In this document: one piece after another, positions 17,957-26,633 of the stretch
Layout of the letters: each line of letters begins with the position of its first letter
How positions within the stretch are numbered: the first letter of the stretch is position 1
Assembly (NCBI RefSeq): GCF_000375345.1
Contig: NZ_AQXD01000003.1
Coordinates: forward strand, 186,001 to 250,000
Length of the DNA: 64,000 nt
Reading direction: 5' to 3'
Source of the DNA: Wohlfahrtiimonas chitiniclastica DSM 18708
Lineage (GTDB): Bacteria > Pseudomonadota > Gammaproteobacteria > Cardiobacteriales > Wohlfahrtiimonadaceae
The notes under the pieces: model-generated
The model's input: only the letters and a program-made list of their open reading frames with translations
What the model was told of the DNA's origin: nothing
Databases searched by the model: none
Translations under genes and position numbers: made by a program

Positions 17957-18442
17957 TCACTTTTCAGTGAGTTTATAGTGTCCGCTCTTGCCACCGATTT
18001 TTTCTAGGAGCTCGATTTGACTCAACACCATGGATTTATCCACAGCCTTTAGCATATCATAAACGGTCATTAAACCCACAGAAACTCCTGTGATGGCTTC
18101 CATTTCCACCCCAGTTTTGCCCACCGTTTCAGTTTGCACGATGATCTCTAAGGTGTTGCCTTCACACAACTCAAACTCAACAGACACATGCGTTAAAGGC
18201 AGCGGATGACACAGCGGAATCAACAATGATGTCTGTTTTGTGGCTTGAATCGCAGCAATGCGCGCAATGCCAAGCACATCCCCTTTTTTGCTCTCGCCTT
18301 GCGTTAAAGCTTTAAACGCCACATCATTCATGGTGATTTTGCCATGGGCGATGGCAATGCGCTTGGTGTCACTTTTTTCAGCAACATTAACCATATGGGC
18401 TTCGCCTGCTTGATTAAAGTGTGTTAATTCATCATGACTCAC
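17957..18442 (-). CDS. moaC: Cyclic pyranopterin monophosphate synthase
   Basis: 161 residues, identical in length to E. coli MoaC. It converts the MoaA product 3',8-cyclo-GTP into cyclic pyranopterin monophosphate for molybdenum cofactor. Motifs: LTHFNQAGEAHMVNV at the N-terminus, IPLCHPLPLTHV and GVEMEAITGVSVGLMTVYDMLKAVDK, the last carrying the catalytic Asp/Lys pair. The start is GTG 18442: AAGGAG lies 9 bp upstream, and the longer frame from 18460 would place this ribosome-binding site inside the coding region. It overlaps the ycgN stop by 11 bp. No other molybdopterin gene is in the window, so it is split from moaA and the rest. Confidence 0.95.
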   Translation of the reverse strand: MSHDELTHFNQAGEAHMVNVAEKSDTKRIAIAHGKITMNDVAFKALTQGESKKGDVLGIARIAAIQATKQTSLLIPLCHPLPLTHVSVEFELCEGNTLEIIVQTETVGKTGVEMEAITGVSVGLMTVYDMLKAVDKSMVLSQIELLEKIGGKSGHYKLTEK

Positions 18443-18881
18443 GGACCAAATCTCCTTCAATCACATAGTAATACAATGGCTTTTTCGCCGCTTTTTCGTG
18501 GATGAGGCGCTGCCCACAATCCACATATTCACGTACAGTGTCACGGCTACCGGTTAATAAATGGTGCCATTTTGGTAAAGGCTGATTGTGATAACGACGA
18601 ATGTATGCGCAGCTCTCCGGCAACCATTCAATCTCTTGAATCATCTCATAAGTGAGCTTAATGCAATCGGGTACAAAGCGCTTACGATTGACATAATTGG
18701 TGCATTGGCAGCTTTTTAAGTCCAACAAATCACATGCCACGCGCGTGGTGTAGATGTCGCCGGTGTCAATGTCCTCAATTTTATTTAAGCAACATAAACC
18801 GCAGCCATCACACAATTGCTCCCATTCATCGCTGCTCAATGTCTCTAAAGGGGCTTCCCAAAAAGGTGTTTGCTTATCCAA
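18432..18881 (-). CDS. ycgN: UPF0260 / YcgN-family cysteine-rich protein
   Basis: 149 residues (E. coli YcgN 153). CDGCGLCC and CQCTNY with PDCIKL form the conserved cysteine cluster of the CxxCxxCC family, probably binding zinc or an Fe-S cluster. EWLPESCAYIRRY and WHHLLTGS follow as in YcgN. The start is TTG 18881 with AAGGAG at 7 bp; that site and the start overlap the last codons of yihY. The longer frame to 18950 is yihY shadow. Function unknown. Confidence 0.9.
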   Translation of the reverse strand: MDKQTPFWEAPLETLSSDEWEQLCDGCGLCCLNKIEDIDTGDIYTTRVACDLLDLKSCQCTNYVNRKRFVPDCIKLTYEMIQEIEWLPESCAYIRRYHNQPLPKWHHLLTGSRDTVREYVDCGQRLIHEKAAKKPLYYYVIEGDLVRES

Positions 18882-19863
18882 GGGCTTTCTCCTTCTCTGT
18901 TGCAATCGATTGAACGATCCACTCTTCACCAAGTTTATCTTTTGGCGCAATGGTTAAAGTAATGCTTTGCGGTACACTTCGGCTTTGCTCACCCTCTTGC
19001 TTCATCAACTGCTGTGGATATTGCAACAAACAGGTCAAGCGGTTGCCCAACAAAATCACAAGCCACGTTAAATCCATCCAAATAAAGAAGAGAATCACAC
19101 TGGCAAAACCTGAATAAATGCCAGAATATTTGCTCGATGTGGCAATAAAATCCGCAAAAACTTTACCCATAAAGTGCCAAGCAATCGCCGCCACTAAACC
19201 GCCAATCAACGCAGGGACAATCTTCACTTTTGCATTCGTCAGTAAAAAATAGACCGCTGAAATCACCAATGTCAACAATCCAATGGTGAGCCCTTCACTG
19301 GCATATTTTGTGAGCCACATCGGTACCGGCACTTGAAAAGCCTGCACAATCACCGTGCTTGAAATTAACGAAATGAGCGAGAAAATCAACACAGGACCAA
19401 AAAGCACCGCCACCAAATAATAGGCAAAACGCTGCGCAAAAGAACGATTTTTCTCAACACCCCACGCAGAGTTAAAGGCGCTTTCAATGGTGCTCATCAA
19501 ACTCACCACCGTATAAAACAGCACCACAAAACCTATACTGCCAAGGAGCCCCACTTGCACATTGTCCACAAAGCCAATCAATGTATCCATCAATTGTGCA
19601 TCGTGTAAACCAATGGCATCAAAGCCTTTATGAAGCATCGGCACAAATGTTTGATACACGCCAAAGCTTTTCAAAATGGAAAAACTCACCGCCATAAAAG
19701 GGACGATGGATAAAATCGTGGTGTAAGCTAAAGCTTGGGCTTGCGTGCGAATGCCCTCTTTAGAGACGCTCTCTAGCAAACGATACAATAAACGGCAACT
19801 CCATTTGAGCGGCGTATGTTCACCTTGCCACAGCCATGCATTGGCACGTTCAACTAACTTCAT
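18874..19863 (-). CDS. yihY: YihY/BrkB-family inner-membrane protein
   Basis: 329 residues with six predicted membrane segments. QALAYTTILSIVPFMAVSFSI, MSTIESAFNSAWGVEKNRS and the GGLVAAIAWHFMGKVF...YSGFASVILFFIWMDLTWLVILLGN region are diagnostic of the YihY/BrkB family (once mislabelled RNase BN). The C-terminal ~55 residues are soluble. Function is unsettled; an envelope or transport role is usual. ATG 19863 overlaps the HIT-gene stop by 4 bp (ATGA type), so translation is coupled. Confidence 0.92.
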   Translation of the reverse strand: MKLVERANAWLWQGEHTPLKWSCRLLYRLLESVSKEGIRTQAQALAYTTILSIVPFMAVSFSILKSFGVYQTFVPMLHKGFDAIGLHDAQLMDTLIGFVDNVQVGLLGSIGFVVLFYTVVSLMSTIESAFNSAWGVEKNRSFAQRFAYYLVAVLFGPVLIFSLISLISSTVIVQAFQVPVPMWLTKYASEGLTIGLLTLVISAVYFLLTNAKVKIVPALIGGLVAAIAWHFMGKVFADFIATSSKYSGIYSGFASVILFFIWMDLTWLVILLGNRLTCLLQYPQQLMKQEGEQSRSVPQSITLTIAPKDKLGEEWIVQSIATEKEKALG

Positions 19864-20270
19864 AACACCTCAACCAATGCCGCTTGTAATTTTTTCACTA
19901 AGGCCGCTGCCTCTGCTTCACTGTATGCAATCGGTGCACTGAATTTGCCCCAAATGGGATCTGGCCATGCAGCATCCGTTGCAAAACGCGCCACCACATG
20001 AATGTGCAATTGCTTGACCACATTGCCTAAATTCGCCACATTGAGTTTATCTGGGCTGAATAAGCCTTGCATCACGCGAGCGGTGAGCGCCATCTCACGC
20101 ATGGCTTGTTGTTGATCCACTTCCGATAAATCAATGAGTTCAGCCACATCATCACGACGCGGCACCAAAACGAGCCACGGAAAACGCGACTCATTTTGTA
20201 AATAGACATTGCAAAGGGGCAATTCAGCCACAAAAAACGTGCTTTGCTCAATGCGGGCATCTAAAATCAT
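19860..20270 (-). CDS. HIT-superfamily protein with reduced histidine triad
   Basis: 136 residues. The HIT signature reads QLHIHVVAR (residues ~86-94): Gln takes the place of the first His of the HxHxH triad, as in a widespread proteobacterial subgroup with the same pattern. FPWLVLVPRRDDVAELIDLSEVD is the usual N-terminal block. HIT proteins are nucleotide hydrolases or transferases; the catalytic (second) His is kept. TAATG overlap with zapA (1 bp) and a 4-bp overlap with yihY place it in the operon. Confidence 0.87.
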   Translation of the reverse strand: MILDARIEQSTFFVAELPLCNVYLQNESRFPWLVLVPRRDDVAELIDLSEVDQQQAMREMALTARVMQGLFSPDKLNVANLGNVVKQLHIHVVARFATDAAWPDPIWGKFSAPIAYSEAEAAALVKKLQAALVEVL

Positions 20271-20560
20271 TACCCTTCCTTTGTCATTAAGGCCGCATCT
20301 AATTTCTCATTGAGAGAATCTAAATGACCCACCCAACTTGAACGAATGTTTTCTAAATCCGCTTGTGCTTGCAGTAATTCATCCGATAAATGCAAGCCCA
20401 CCATGATTGCCGCTTGCTCTGGGGACATTTTGCCACTTGCGCGCATGGCAGCTAAACGGCTGTCTAAGGCGGCGGCTGAGCGTTTTAAAGAATCCTCTTT
20501 GTCGGGCGGACAAGAGATTTTATAGTCGATGCCTAAAATGGTAATGGTAATCGGTTCCAC
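20270..20560 (-). CDS. zapA: Cell division protein ZapA
   Basis: 96 residues. ITILGIDYKISCPPDKEDSLKRSAAALDSRLAAM is the ZapA N-terminal domain; a C-terminal coiled coil starts around residue 60. ZapA crosslinks FtsZ filaments and promotes Z-ring assembly. It lies next to ubiI/ubiH as in E. coli (ygfE-pepP-ubiH-ubiI locus), supporting the assignment. Its start follows the coiled-coil gene stop by 9 bp. Confidence 0.92.
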   Translation of the reverse strand: MEPITITILGIDYKISCPPDKEDSLKRSAAALDSRLAAMRASGKMSPEQAAIMVGLHLSDELLQAQADLENIRSSWVGHLDSLNEKLDAALMTKEG

Positions 20561-20569
20561 GTTCTTCTC

Positions 20570-20908
20570 CTATTGAATGCCTAAAGACTCTAAACGGCTC
20601 ATGATTTTTTTCAAATGGTTACTGAGCTCAACATTGCGCGATTGAATCTTTTCATTCTCCGCTTCTAAGGCTGCAATTTTCTCACTTGTTGAGGCTTCTA
20701 AAGCAGAGAGCTTTTCAGCCGATTCATGTTCAAACGCTGCCAATTTTGCGGCCGCATCGTGTTTTAATGATTCAATCGTCGCCACCGCTTCTGATTTATG
20801 CTCATTGAGGGTTGTGTTGAGCACCAACAATTCTGCGCGTAAGGTTTGATTTTCACCCAACAATTTAAACACTTTTGATTCTAATAACTTGAATTTCTCT
20901 TCGATCAT
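20570..20908 (-). CDS. Coiled-coil protein, ZapB-like, with 11-residue repeats
   Basis: 112 residues from ATG 20908 (AAGGA at 7 bp); the ATG at 20914 is too close to the ribosome-binding site. The whole protein is predicted helical coiled coil with no membrane segment. Residues ~52-84 are three tandem 11-residue units (AAAKLAAFEHE, SAEKLSALEAS, TSEKIAALEAE). The N-terminal leucine pattern IEEKFKLLESKVFKLLGENQTLR resembles ZapB and the short TIGR02449-type proteins coded next to zapA. Those are ~65-80 residues, so the hendecad block looks like an insertion. Role in division is inferred from neighbours. Confidence 0.75.
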   Translation of the reverse strand: MIEEKFKLLESKVFKLLGENQTLRAELLVLNTTLNEHKSEAVATIESLKHDAAAKLAAFEHESAEKLSALEASTSEKIAALEAENEKIQSRNVELSNHLKKIMSRLESLGIQ

Positions 20909-20925
20909 TCTCATTTCCTTATGGA

Positions 20926-22134
20926 TTAAGGTTTGACAAATTTAGGGACATCGCCGTAATAACCCATCGCAAAGCGTGCCAATTCACGTTTGCCAAAAGG
21001 GACTTTGTCCGCAAGGCTCAAACCAATGTTGCGAATTTTGTTCACCAAAAAGTGATCCGATCCGCCGCTGCGTTTGAAGGCATCCATTGCCCCCATCACC
21101 AATAAATTATGTTTTTTGCGGCGTTTTTCATAACGTTTTAAAACGGATTCATCATACAGCGCAATGCCATCATTACGGGCATTGATGAGCTCTTCAACCA
21201 AGGTTGCGGCATCTAAAAAGCCGATATTGACGCCAAGCCCTGCCAACGGATGAATGTTGTGCGCCGCATCACCTGCCAAGACAAAATGGTCACGGTAATA
21301 ATTGCGTGCATGATTCAAACGAAGGGGAAATGCCCCAAGCGACCAATTGGCCTCGATATTGCCAAAGCGACCATCAAAGGCTTCGGTTAAACGACGGCTA
21401 AAGGTTTCGCGATCAAGCGCCAATAATTCATCAGCTTCTTGATGCGTGGTGTGCCATGCCAAGGAGCAGCGCCCATCATTTAAAGGCAGGAGTGCCACTG
21501 GACCATTTGTAGTGAATTTTTGCCAACATGTATTGTCATGACCACGCTCTGGCTTCACTTGCCCCACGATGGTTTTTTGTCCATAACTCCAGCCCGTGCA
21601 CGCAATCCCTGCCCAATCACGAATGAGGGAACGTCCACCATCTGCGCCCACCACAAGTTCCGCCTGAAAGGCTTCGCCTTTTTCTGTATAGACAACAACG
21701 TGATCCGCAAAATTCTCAAAGCGCACCAACTTGCTTTGATCCATCAAGACGATGTTTTGATGCATTTTAACGCGATCAATCAAGGCACCTTGAGTGGCTT
21801 CATTATCTAAAATCCAACCTAAGGCATCTGAGCCTGTGCCATCGGCATCAAATTGCAAAGCACCACTGCCTGATCCATCCCACACATACATGTGCAAAAA
21901 TGGTGTCATACGGCCGCTGTGGAGCAACTGATCCCACACGCCCACATGCTCTAACCATTTACGGCTCGATGGAGTGAAGGCTGAAACGCGTAAACCGTAA
22001 TCATCTTTTGGGTATAATTTTTCAATCGGTGCATATTCAACAATCAACACCTGTAAACCCGCCGATGCGAGTGCTAAACCAATGCTTGAACCAACTAAAC
22101 CTGCACCATTAATGATGACATCAAATTTTTGCAT
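20926..22134 (-). CDS. ubiI: Ubiquinone-biosynthesis flavin hydroxylase (UbiI/VisC-like)
   Basis: 402 residues, FAD-dependent aromatic hydroxylase of the UbiH/COQ6 family. GAGLVGSSIGLALASAG (residues 11-27) is the FAD Rossmann motif, VVGADGGRS the second GD-type motif, and LAGDAAHNIHPLAGLGVNIGFLDA the third. It hydroxylates the ubiquinone ring on the inner face of the membrane; C5 (UbiI) is likely from its pairing with ubiH and the E. coli-like locus, but UbiF/UbiH cannot be excluded by motif alone. It starts 8 bp after the neighbouring ubiH stop and is the second of two paralogues. Confidence 0.88.
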   Translation of the reverse strand: MQKFDVIINGAGLVGSSIGLALASAGLQVLIVEYAPIEKLYPKDDYGLRVSAFTPSSRKWLEHVGVWDQLLHSGRMTPFLHMYVWDGSGSGALQFDADGTGSDALGWILDNEATQGALIDRVKMHQNIVLMDQSKLVRFENFADHVVVYTEKGEAFQAELVVGADGGRSLIRDWAGIACTGWSYGQKTIVGQVKPERGHDNTCWQKFTTNGPVALLPLNDGRCSLAWHTTHQEADELLALDRETFSRRLTEAFDGRFGNIEANWSLGAFPLRLNHARNYYRDHFVLAGDAAHNIHPLAGLGVNIGFLDAATLVEELINARNDGIALYDESVLKRYEKRRKKHNLLVMGAMDAFKRSGGSDHFLVNKIRNIGLSLADKVPFGKRELARFAMGYYGDVPKFVKP

Positions 22135-22142
22135 AGCATCTC

Positions 22143-23312
22143 CTAGTAGCCCATGCCGACTGTGGCAATTTTCTTTTTCACAAATGGGAGGAATTTGACG
22201 CCAAGCAAACCTAAAGAACGCGCCGTTTGTGCGGCTTGCCCTTCGATACCAAACGCATTGACTAAAAAGTCCGTGGCTCCCACTATTTTAATAATGTCTT
22301 TATGTCGCACTGCGTTAAATGCCGCTAAATCATGGGCATTTGGGTGATGATTTTGTGTAAAAAGATCCACGATCGCCTCACAATCACGAATCCCTAAATT
22401 GAGCCCTTGTCCGGCGATCGGGTGCAAACCATGCGCGCTGTTGCCTGCCAATAATAGGCGCCCTTCCACCACTTTTTTGGGTACCATTAATGTCAATGGC
22501 CAAATCTGGCGCTCACTCACCTCTGTGATGTCACCTAAACGCGCCCCAATGCGGGACAAGACTTCTGCGGCATATGTTAAATCAGAGGCACGCTGCCAGC
22601 GGTCGCGCTCTTTGCGGTCCGTGATTAAAACCACTGCCATCTCTTGCTCATTGACGGGCAATAATGCCAAAGGTCCTTCTTGCGTGAAGCGCTCATAGGC
22701 AATGTTGTGATGTTTTTTCTCAAATTTTGCACGCGCAATGATCGCCATTTGATCATAATCACGAATGAAGGTTTCAATGCCAAAGTGTTGGCGCAAGACT
22801 GAGTTCACGCCTTCTGCAGCAATCAGCCAATCAAAATGTTCTGTGCGCGTTTGCCCCTGGTGTTTAAGAATCACATCACCGTCAGCTAAACCTGAACTTG
22901 GCACAATCGATGTGGCAAAGGCGACGGTAATCTCAGCCATTTGCATCACATGTTCATACAACGCCAAAATGATGCGCCCTTGGGGCACTAAAAAGCCGAA
23001 GTGATCAATGTCGTGCGATTTTGCCTTCATCAACACTTCCACTTTGCAATGTTTTTGCGACACATGCACCGCATCAATCGGCGTTGCATGCATCGATAAT
23101 TGATCCCACACACCTAAACGCTTAAAAAACGCAACGGTGCGATGGGACAAAGCCAACATGCGACGATCATCTAACAATATCTTCGGATCAATGCGCTCTT
23201 TTTGATCAAGGAGCGTAACCTTAAAGCCCGCTTGCCCCAATCCTAACGCCAATGCAAGGCCAATGGGCCCTGCGCCTGATACACAAAATGACACCTTAGA
23301 ATGATCGTTCAT
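22143..23312 (-). CDS. ubiH: Ubiquinone-biosynthesis flavin hydroxylase (UbiH-like)
   Basis: 389 residues, paralogue of the next gene. Motifs: CVSGAGPIGLALALGLGQAG (FAD), WLIAAEGVNSVLRQ, and LAGNSAHGLHPIAGQGLNLGIRDCEAIVDL. The third motif reads GNSAHG where most members have GDAAH. Predicted to hydroxylate the ubiquinone ring at C6. It starts 2 bp after the map stop. Assignment to UbiH rests on order (M24 peptidase-ubiH-ubiI) as in E. coli pepP-ubiH-ubiI. Confidence 0.85.
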   Translation of the reverse strand: MNDHSKVSFCVSGAGPIGLALALGLGQAGFKVTLLDQKERIDPKILLDDRRMLALSHRTVAFFKRLGVWDQLSMHATPIDAVHVSQKHCKVEVLMKAKSHDIDHFGFLVPQGRIILALYEHVMQMAEITVAFATSIVPSSGLADGDVILKHQGQTRTEHFDWLIAAEGVNSVLRQHFGIETFIRDYDQMAIIARAKFEKKHHNIAYERFTQEGPLALLPVNEQEMAVVLITDRKERDRWQRASDLTYAAEVLSRIGARLGDITEVSERQIWPLTLMVPKKVVEGRLLLAGNSAHGLHPIAGQGLNLGIRDCEAIVDLFTQNHHPNAHDLAAFNAVRHKDIIKIVGATDFLVNAFGIEGQAAQTARSLGLLGVKFLPFVKKKIATVGMGY

Positions 23313-23314
23313 AA

Positions 23315-24082
23315 TTATGCTTTTTTAGGTAAAGTTAAAATTTCATGACCTGTGGCTGTGACTAAAATTTGATGCTCCCATTGTGCGGATAATGAGCGGT
23401 CACGCGTCACAACCGTCCAACCATCGGACAACACTTTACAGGTGTGCTTGCCCACATTGAGCATGGGTTCGATGGTGAAAATCATGCCTTCCGCCATCAC
23501 ATCCGTCACTTTTGGCGAATCATAATGGAGCACTAAAGGTGCTTCATGGAACTCAATGCCAACGCCATGGCCACAGAAATCTTCCACCACAGAAAAATGG
23601 TTCGCATGGGCATGTTTTTCAATGGCTTGACCAATTTCACGGAACGATGCGCCTGGCTTCACAGTTTCGATGCCAAGCATCATGCACTCGTAAGTGGTGT
23701 CAATCAAACGGCGTGCCAATGTTGACACTTCACCTGCCGTATACATGCGGCTGTTATCACCAAAATATCCGTCTAAAATCACCGTCACATCAATGTTAAG
23801 GATGTCGCCTTTTTTGAGCTTTTTGTCGCTCGGAATCCCGTGGCACACCACGTGATTGACGGAGATACATGTATATTTTGGAAAACCTGGATCACCATAA
23901 CCGTAGCAAGCAGAGATGCCGCCATTGTCCAAAATGTATTGATTCATGATGTTGTCAAGCTCAAGAGTTGTGACCCCAACTTTGACATAATCACCAATCA
24001 TATCCAAAACATCCGCAGCTAAACGGCAAGCTTTACAAATGCCTGCGATCTCTTCTGCGGTTTTAATTCTAATGTTAGACAT
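23315..24082 (-). CDS. map: Methionine aminopeptidase, type I
   Basis: 255 residues, normal for type I Map. It removes N-terminal Met from nascent proteins. VNHVVCHGIPS (catalytic His), ILNIDVTVILDGYFGDNSRMY (two metal-ligand Asp), CGHGVGIEFHEAP (His ligand), FTIEPML (Glu) and EHQILVT (Glu) supply all five metal ligands. It sits exactly where E. coli carries pepP, another M24 peptidase, next to ubiH. The 14-bp gap to dcd includes a ribosome-binding site. Confidence 0.96.
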   Translation of the reverse strand: MSNIRIKTAEEIAGICKACRLAADVLDMIGDYVKVGVTTLELDNIMNQYILDNGGISACYGYGDPGFPKYTCISVNHVVCHGIPSDKKLKKGDILNIDVTVILDGYFGDNSRMYTAGEVSTLARRLIDTTYECMMLGIETVKPGASFREIGQAIEKHAHANHFSVVEDFCGHGVGIEFHEAPLVLHYDSPKVTDVMAEGMIFTIEPMLNVGKHTCKVLSDGWTVVTRDRSLSAQWEHQILVTATGHEILTLPKKA

Positions 24083-24096
24083 TACAATCCTTATTC

Positions 24097-24666
24097 TTAA
24101 GTTCTAGGAAGTGTGACGCCGGTTTGGCCTTGGTATTTACCACCGCGGTCTTTATAAGAGGTTTCACACACTTCATCGGATTCAAAAAAGAGCATCTGTG
24201 CAACGCCTTCGCCTGCATAAATTTTTGCAGGTAATGGTGTTGTGTTTGAAAACTCAAGCGTCACGTGCCCTTCCCATTCAGGTTCTAAAGGCGTGACATT
24301 CACAATGATGCCACAACGCGCGTAGGTGGATTTACCTAAGCACACCGTCAAAACATTGCGCGGAATGCGAAAATACTCAATGGTTCTCGCTAAGGCAAAG
24401 GAATTTGGCGGAATGATGCACACATCGGATTCGACATCGACAAACGTGCCAGCTTCAAAATTTTTCGGATCTACAATCGTAGAGTTGATGTTGGTAAAAA
24501 CTTTGAACTCATTGCTACAACGGACGTCATAACCATAGCTTGAGGTACCATAGCTGATGATGCGATTGTCATTGTCATCATAGCGCACTTGCCCTGGGGC
24601 AAATGGTTCAATCATGCCATATTTTTCGGCCTGTTCGCGGATCCAACGATCTGATTTAATGCTCAT
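24097..24666 (-). CDS. dcd: dCTP deaminase
   Basis: 189 residues. It deaminates dCTP to dUTP for thymidylate synthesis. [32 protein letters not shown] (shown partly: GKSTYARCG) contains the catalytic Ser/Arg/Glu set. SYGYDVRCS and [17 protein letters not shown] are conserved. Length and motifs match the monofunctional Pseudomonas-type Dcd. It follows apbC by 3 bp. Confidence 0.96.
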   Translation of the reverse strand: MSIKSDRWIREQAEKYGMIEPFAPGQVRYDDNDNRIISYGTSSYGYDVRCSNEFKVFTNINSTIVDPKNFEAGTFVDVESDVCIIPPNSFALARTIEYFRIPRNVLTVCLGKSTYARCGIIVNVTPLEPEWEGHVTLEFSNTTPLPAKIYAGEGVAQMLFFESDEVCETSYKDRGGKYQGQTGVTLPRT

Positions 24667-24669
24667 AAT

Positions 24670-25752
24670 TTAGCGATTCTCTACAACAATTTTAGGGAAT
24701 TTGCCGGCAACATCCTTCGGACGCTGAGACAAATGTGACACCATTTTAAGTGCAATTTCTTGATAACGCAAAGCGATATCGGACTCATCTAACACATGCA
24801 CTTGACCTTGATCGAGGGCTTGACGCACACGAATATCAAGCGGTAATTGTCCCAACAATGGCACATGGCTATCTGCCGCTAAGGCTTTACCGCCATCAGC
24901 GCCAAAGATCGCCTCTTCATGACCACAATGAGAACACACATGCGTGCTCATGTTTTCCACAACGCCTAAAATTGGCACATCCACTTTATTGAACATGTCG
25001 ATGCCTTTACGCGCATCAATCAAAGCGATGTCTTGTGGCGTGGTGACAATCACACTGCCCGCCACCGGAATTTTTTGGGACAATGTCAATTGAATGTCGC
25101 CAGTGCCCGGAGGCATGTCGATGATTAAATAATCAAGATCACGCCACATGGTGTCATTTAATAATTGCGTCAATGCGCCCACAGCCATGGGGGCACGCCA
25201 AATCATGGCATTTTCTTCATCCACTAAAAAGCCGATGGACATTGCTTGTAAGCCATCAACATCAATCGGCTCCATGCTTTTATTATCGCGTGAACGTGGA
25301 CGTTCATTGGTGCCCAACATTTTTGGCATGCTTGGGCCATAAATGTCCGCATCTAAAATACCCACCGTAAAGCCTTCATTTTTTAACGCATGGGCTAAAT
25401 TGATGGAGGTTGTGGATTTACCCACGCCGCCTTTCCCTGAACCCACTGCAATGATGTTTTTGATGTTGTCCATCGGTTTTAAGCCGTTTTGCACTTTATG
25501 GGCAACATTTTTTGCATTGATCACAAAGCGTGCGCTTTGACCGCGTTGCAATAAAGGCTCAATGGCTTCGCTGCAAGCTTTGACCAACGCATCATTATAC
25601 GTTTTGCTTTCAAAGTTGAGGGCGATCGTCACGGTATAAGATTGATCACTCTCTTGCCACTCCACAGACTTGATGCGCAAAAGCTCACCTAAACGCTTGT
25701 TGTCATAAATCACTTTAACGTCATTTAAAGCATTAATGATCTGTTCTTTCAT
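24670..25752 (-). CDS. apbC: Iron-sulfur cluster carrier ATPase ApbC/Mrp
   Basis: 360 residues from ATG 25752, preceded by GAGG at 6 bp; the longer frame to 25770 would swallow this site. An N-terminal MIP18/DUF59 domain (~1-85) is followed by a deviant-Walker NTPase: VGSGKGGVGKSTTSINLA (P-loop with signature Lys), MSIGFLVDEENAMIWRAPM, and YLIIDMPPGTGDIQLTL. The CxxC CSHCGHEEAIFG (Fe-S binding, residues ~272-275) is intact. It carries 4Fe-4S clusters to apoproteins. First gene of the long minus-strand run; a TAGAAT -10 candidate lies at 25786-25791. Confidence 0.95.
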   Translation of the reverse strand: MKEQIINALNDVKVIYDNKRLGELLRIKSVEWQESDQSYTVTIALNFESKTYNDALVKACSEAIEPLLQRGQSARFVINAKNVAHKVQNGLKPMDNIKNIIAVGSGKGGVGKSTTSINLAHALKNEGFTVGILDADIYGPSMPKMLGTNERPRSRDNKSMEPIDVDGLQAMSIGFLVDEENAMIWRAPMAVGALTQLLNDTMWRDLDYLIIDMPPGTGDIQLTLSQKIPVAGSVIVTTPQDIALIDARKGIDMFNKVDVPILGVVENMSTHVCSHCGHEEAIFGADGGKALAADSHVPLLGQLPLDIRVRQALDQGQVHVLDESDIALRYQEIALKMVSHLSQRPKDVAGKFPKIVVENR

Positions 25753-25976
25753 ACAACCCTCAATGTTCATCTAATCAATTGCAACATTCTACCACGCACA
25801 ACAAATATGAATAGAACCAATTCGAACGAGGCATTCAAATAAACCTTTGCATCTCTTGATTCTCGGTCAAATGTGAGACGGTTATTTCATAAATTTCCGT
25901 GATATACTTTTGCGCTGAAGACTTCTCAAAATAGTGTAATTGATCAATCTAATAATTGAATAGAGACAGGATAATG
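25753..25976. promoter_or_regulatory. Divergent promoter region apbC / lipoprotein
   Basis: About 220 bp between divergent genes. Plus strand: extended -10 with TG at 25900-25901, then TATACT at 25903-25908, about 70 bp before the lipoprotein start. Minus strand: TAGAAT at 25791-25786, about 35 bp before apbC. Neither has a convincing -35. No ORF seen in the gap. Confidence 0.45.
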
Positions 25977-26633
25977 ATGAAAAAAATGATCCCCATATGT
26001 GCTGCGAGCATGGTTGTGCTCACAGGTTGTATTTGGCCGGCCGTTGAAGGCGCCCCTGTATTTGGCGTGCCGTATGATCTACCGATCGCCGCCCAACCTA
26101 AATATGACTATGAGCATTATCAAAACTTCAACATTGAAGCGGTGGAAGTGACGCCAATGGGCGGCAATGCGCTCGCGTATGAAACACAAGCCTCTTACAA
26201 TATGCAAGAAGCGATGCGTAAATCTGTCATCGACGTGAAGAAAAAATACCCAAGCATTTTCAATGATCACACGACATTCTTAGTGGGCGCATTTGTGGAT
26301 GTGAATGATTTAAATAAAAGCGATAAAGCTGGCCGCATCTCTGCGATGGGCTTAACAAATGTGATTGGTAAAACAGCACAAGCTAAATACATTCGCTACA
26401 AGCGTGACATGATCACCGTTGCCAACCATATGGTTGCCCCAACAGTTCAAGCCACGAAAGCGGCTGAGATTTTCAACTCAGAAGTGATTGTGATGGGTGT
26501 TTATAAAGTACAAAACGAAGATTTAAATCTTCGTTATGCATTTTATGATGCCAAAACCCGCGCCTATTTAGGCGAAGGTTTTGTGAGCATTCCATTAGAT
26601 CGTAAAGTGTCTAAATTTGCCTTAGACATTTAA
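25977..26633 (+). CDS. Predicted lipoprotein, FlgO/LpoB-like C-terminal region (unrecognised)
   Basis: 218 residues with a lipoprotein signal (MKKMIPICAASMVVLTGC, lipobox V-L-T-G-C). ATG 25977 (or 25974) follows a CAGG site; the open frame to 25956 adds nothing plausible. The mature protein is soluble, with no further membrane segment. The segment VANHMVAPTVQATKAAEIFNSEVIVMGVYKVQNEDLNLRYAFYDAKTRAYLGE (about 150-205) has the alternating alpha/beta look of FlgO or LpoB domains, where residues such as VIVGxY..NxxLxLxxRxxDxxTG recur. I do not claim a family. Its 3' end overlaps the convergent tsaE by 12 bp. Confidence 0.6.
   Translation: MKKMIPICAASMVVLTGCIWPAVEGAPVFGVPYDLPIAAQPKYDYEHYQNFNIEAVEVTPMGGNALAYETQASYNMQEAMRKSVIDVKKKYPSIFNDHTTFLVGAFVDVNDLNKSDKAGRISAMGLTNVIGKTAQAKYIRYKRDMITVANHMVAPTVQATKAAEIFNSEVIVMGVYKVQNEDLNLRYAFYDAKTRAYLGEGFVSIPLDRKVSKFALDI

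Noticed and set aside
18432-18950. Longer ycgN start at 18950 and longer moaC start at 18460
   Set aside because: Both include a perfect AAGGAG ribosome-binding site inside the coding frame and exceed the E. coli lengths; shorter TTG/GTG starts fit better.
25977-26633. Assignment of the lipoprotein to DUF799/GNA1162
   Set aside because: The lipobox and size fit, but the expected family blocks are not visible; left unnamed with a weak FlgO/LpoB resemblance.
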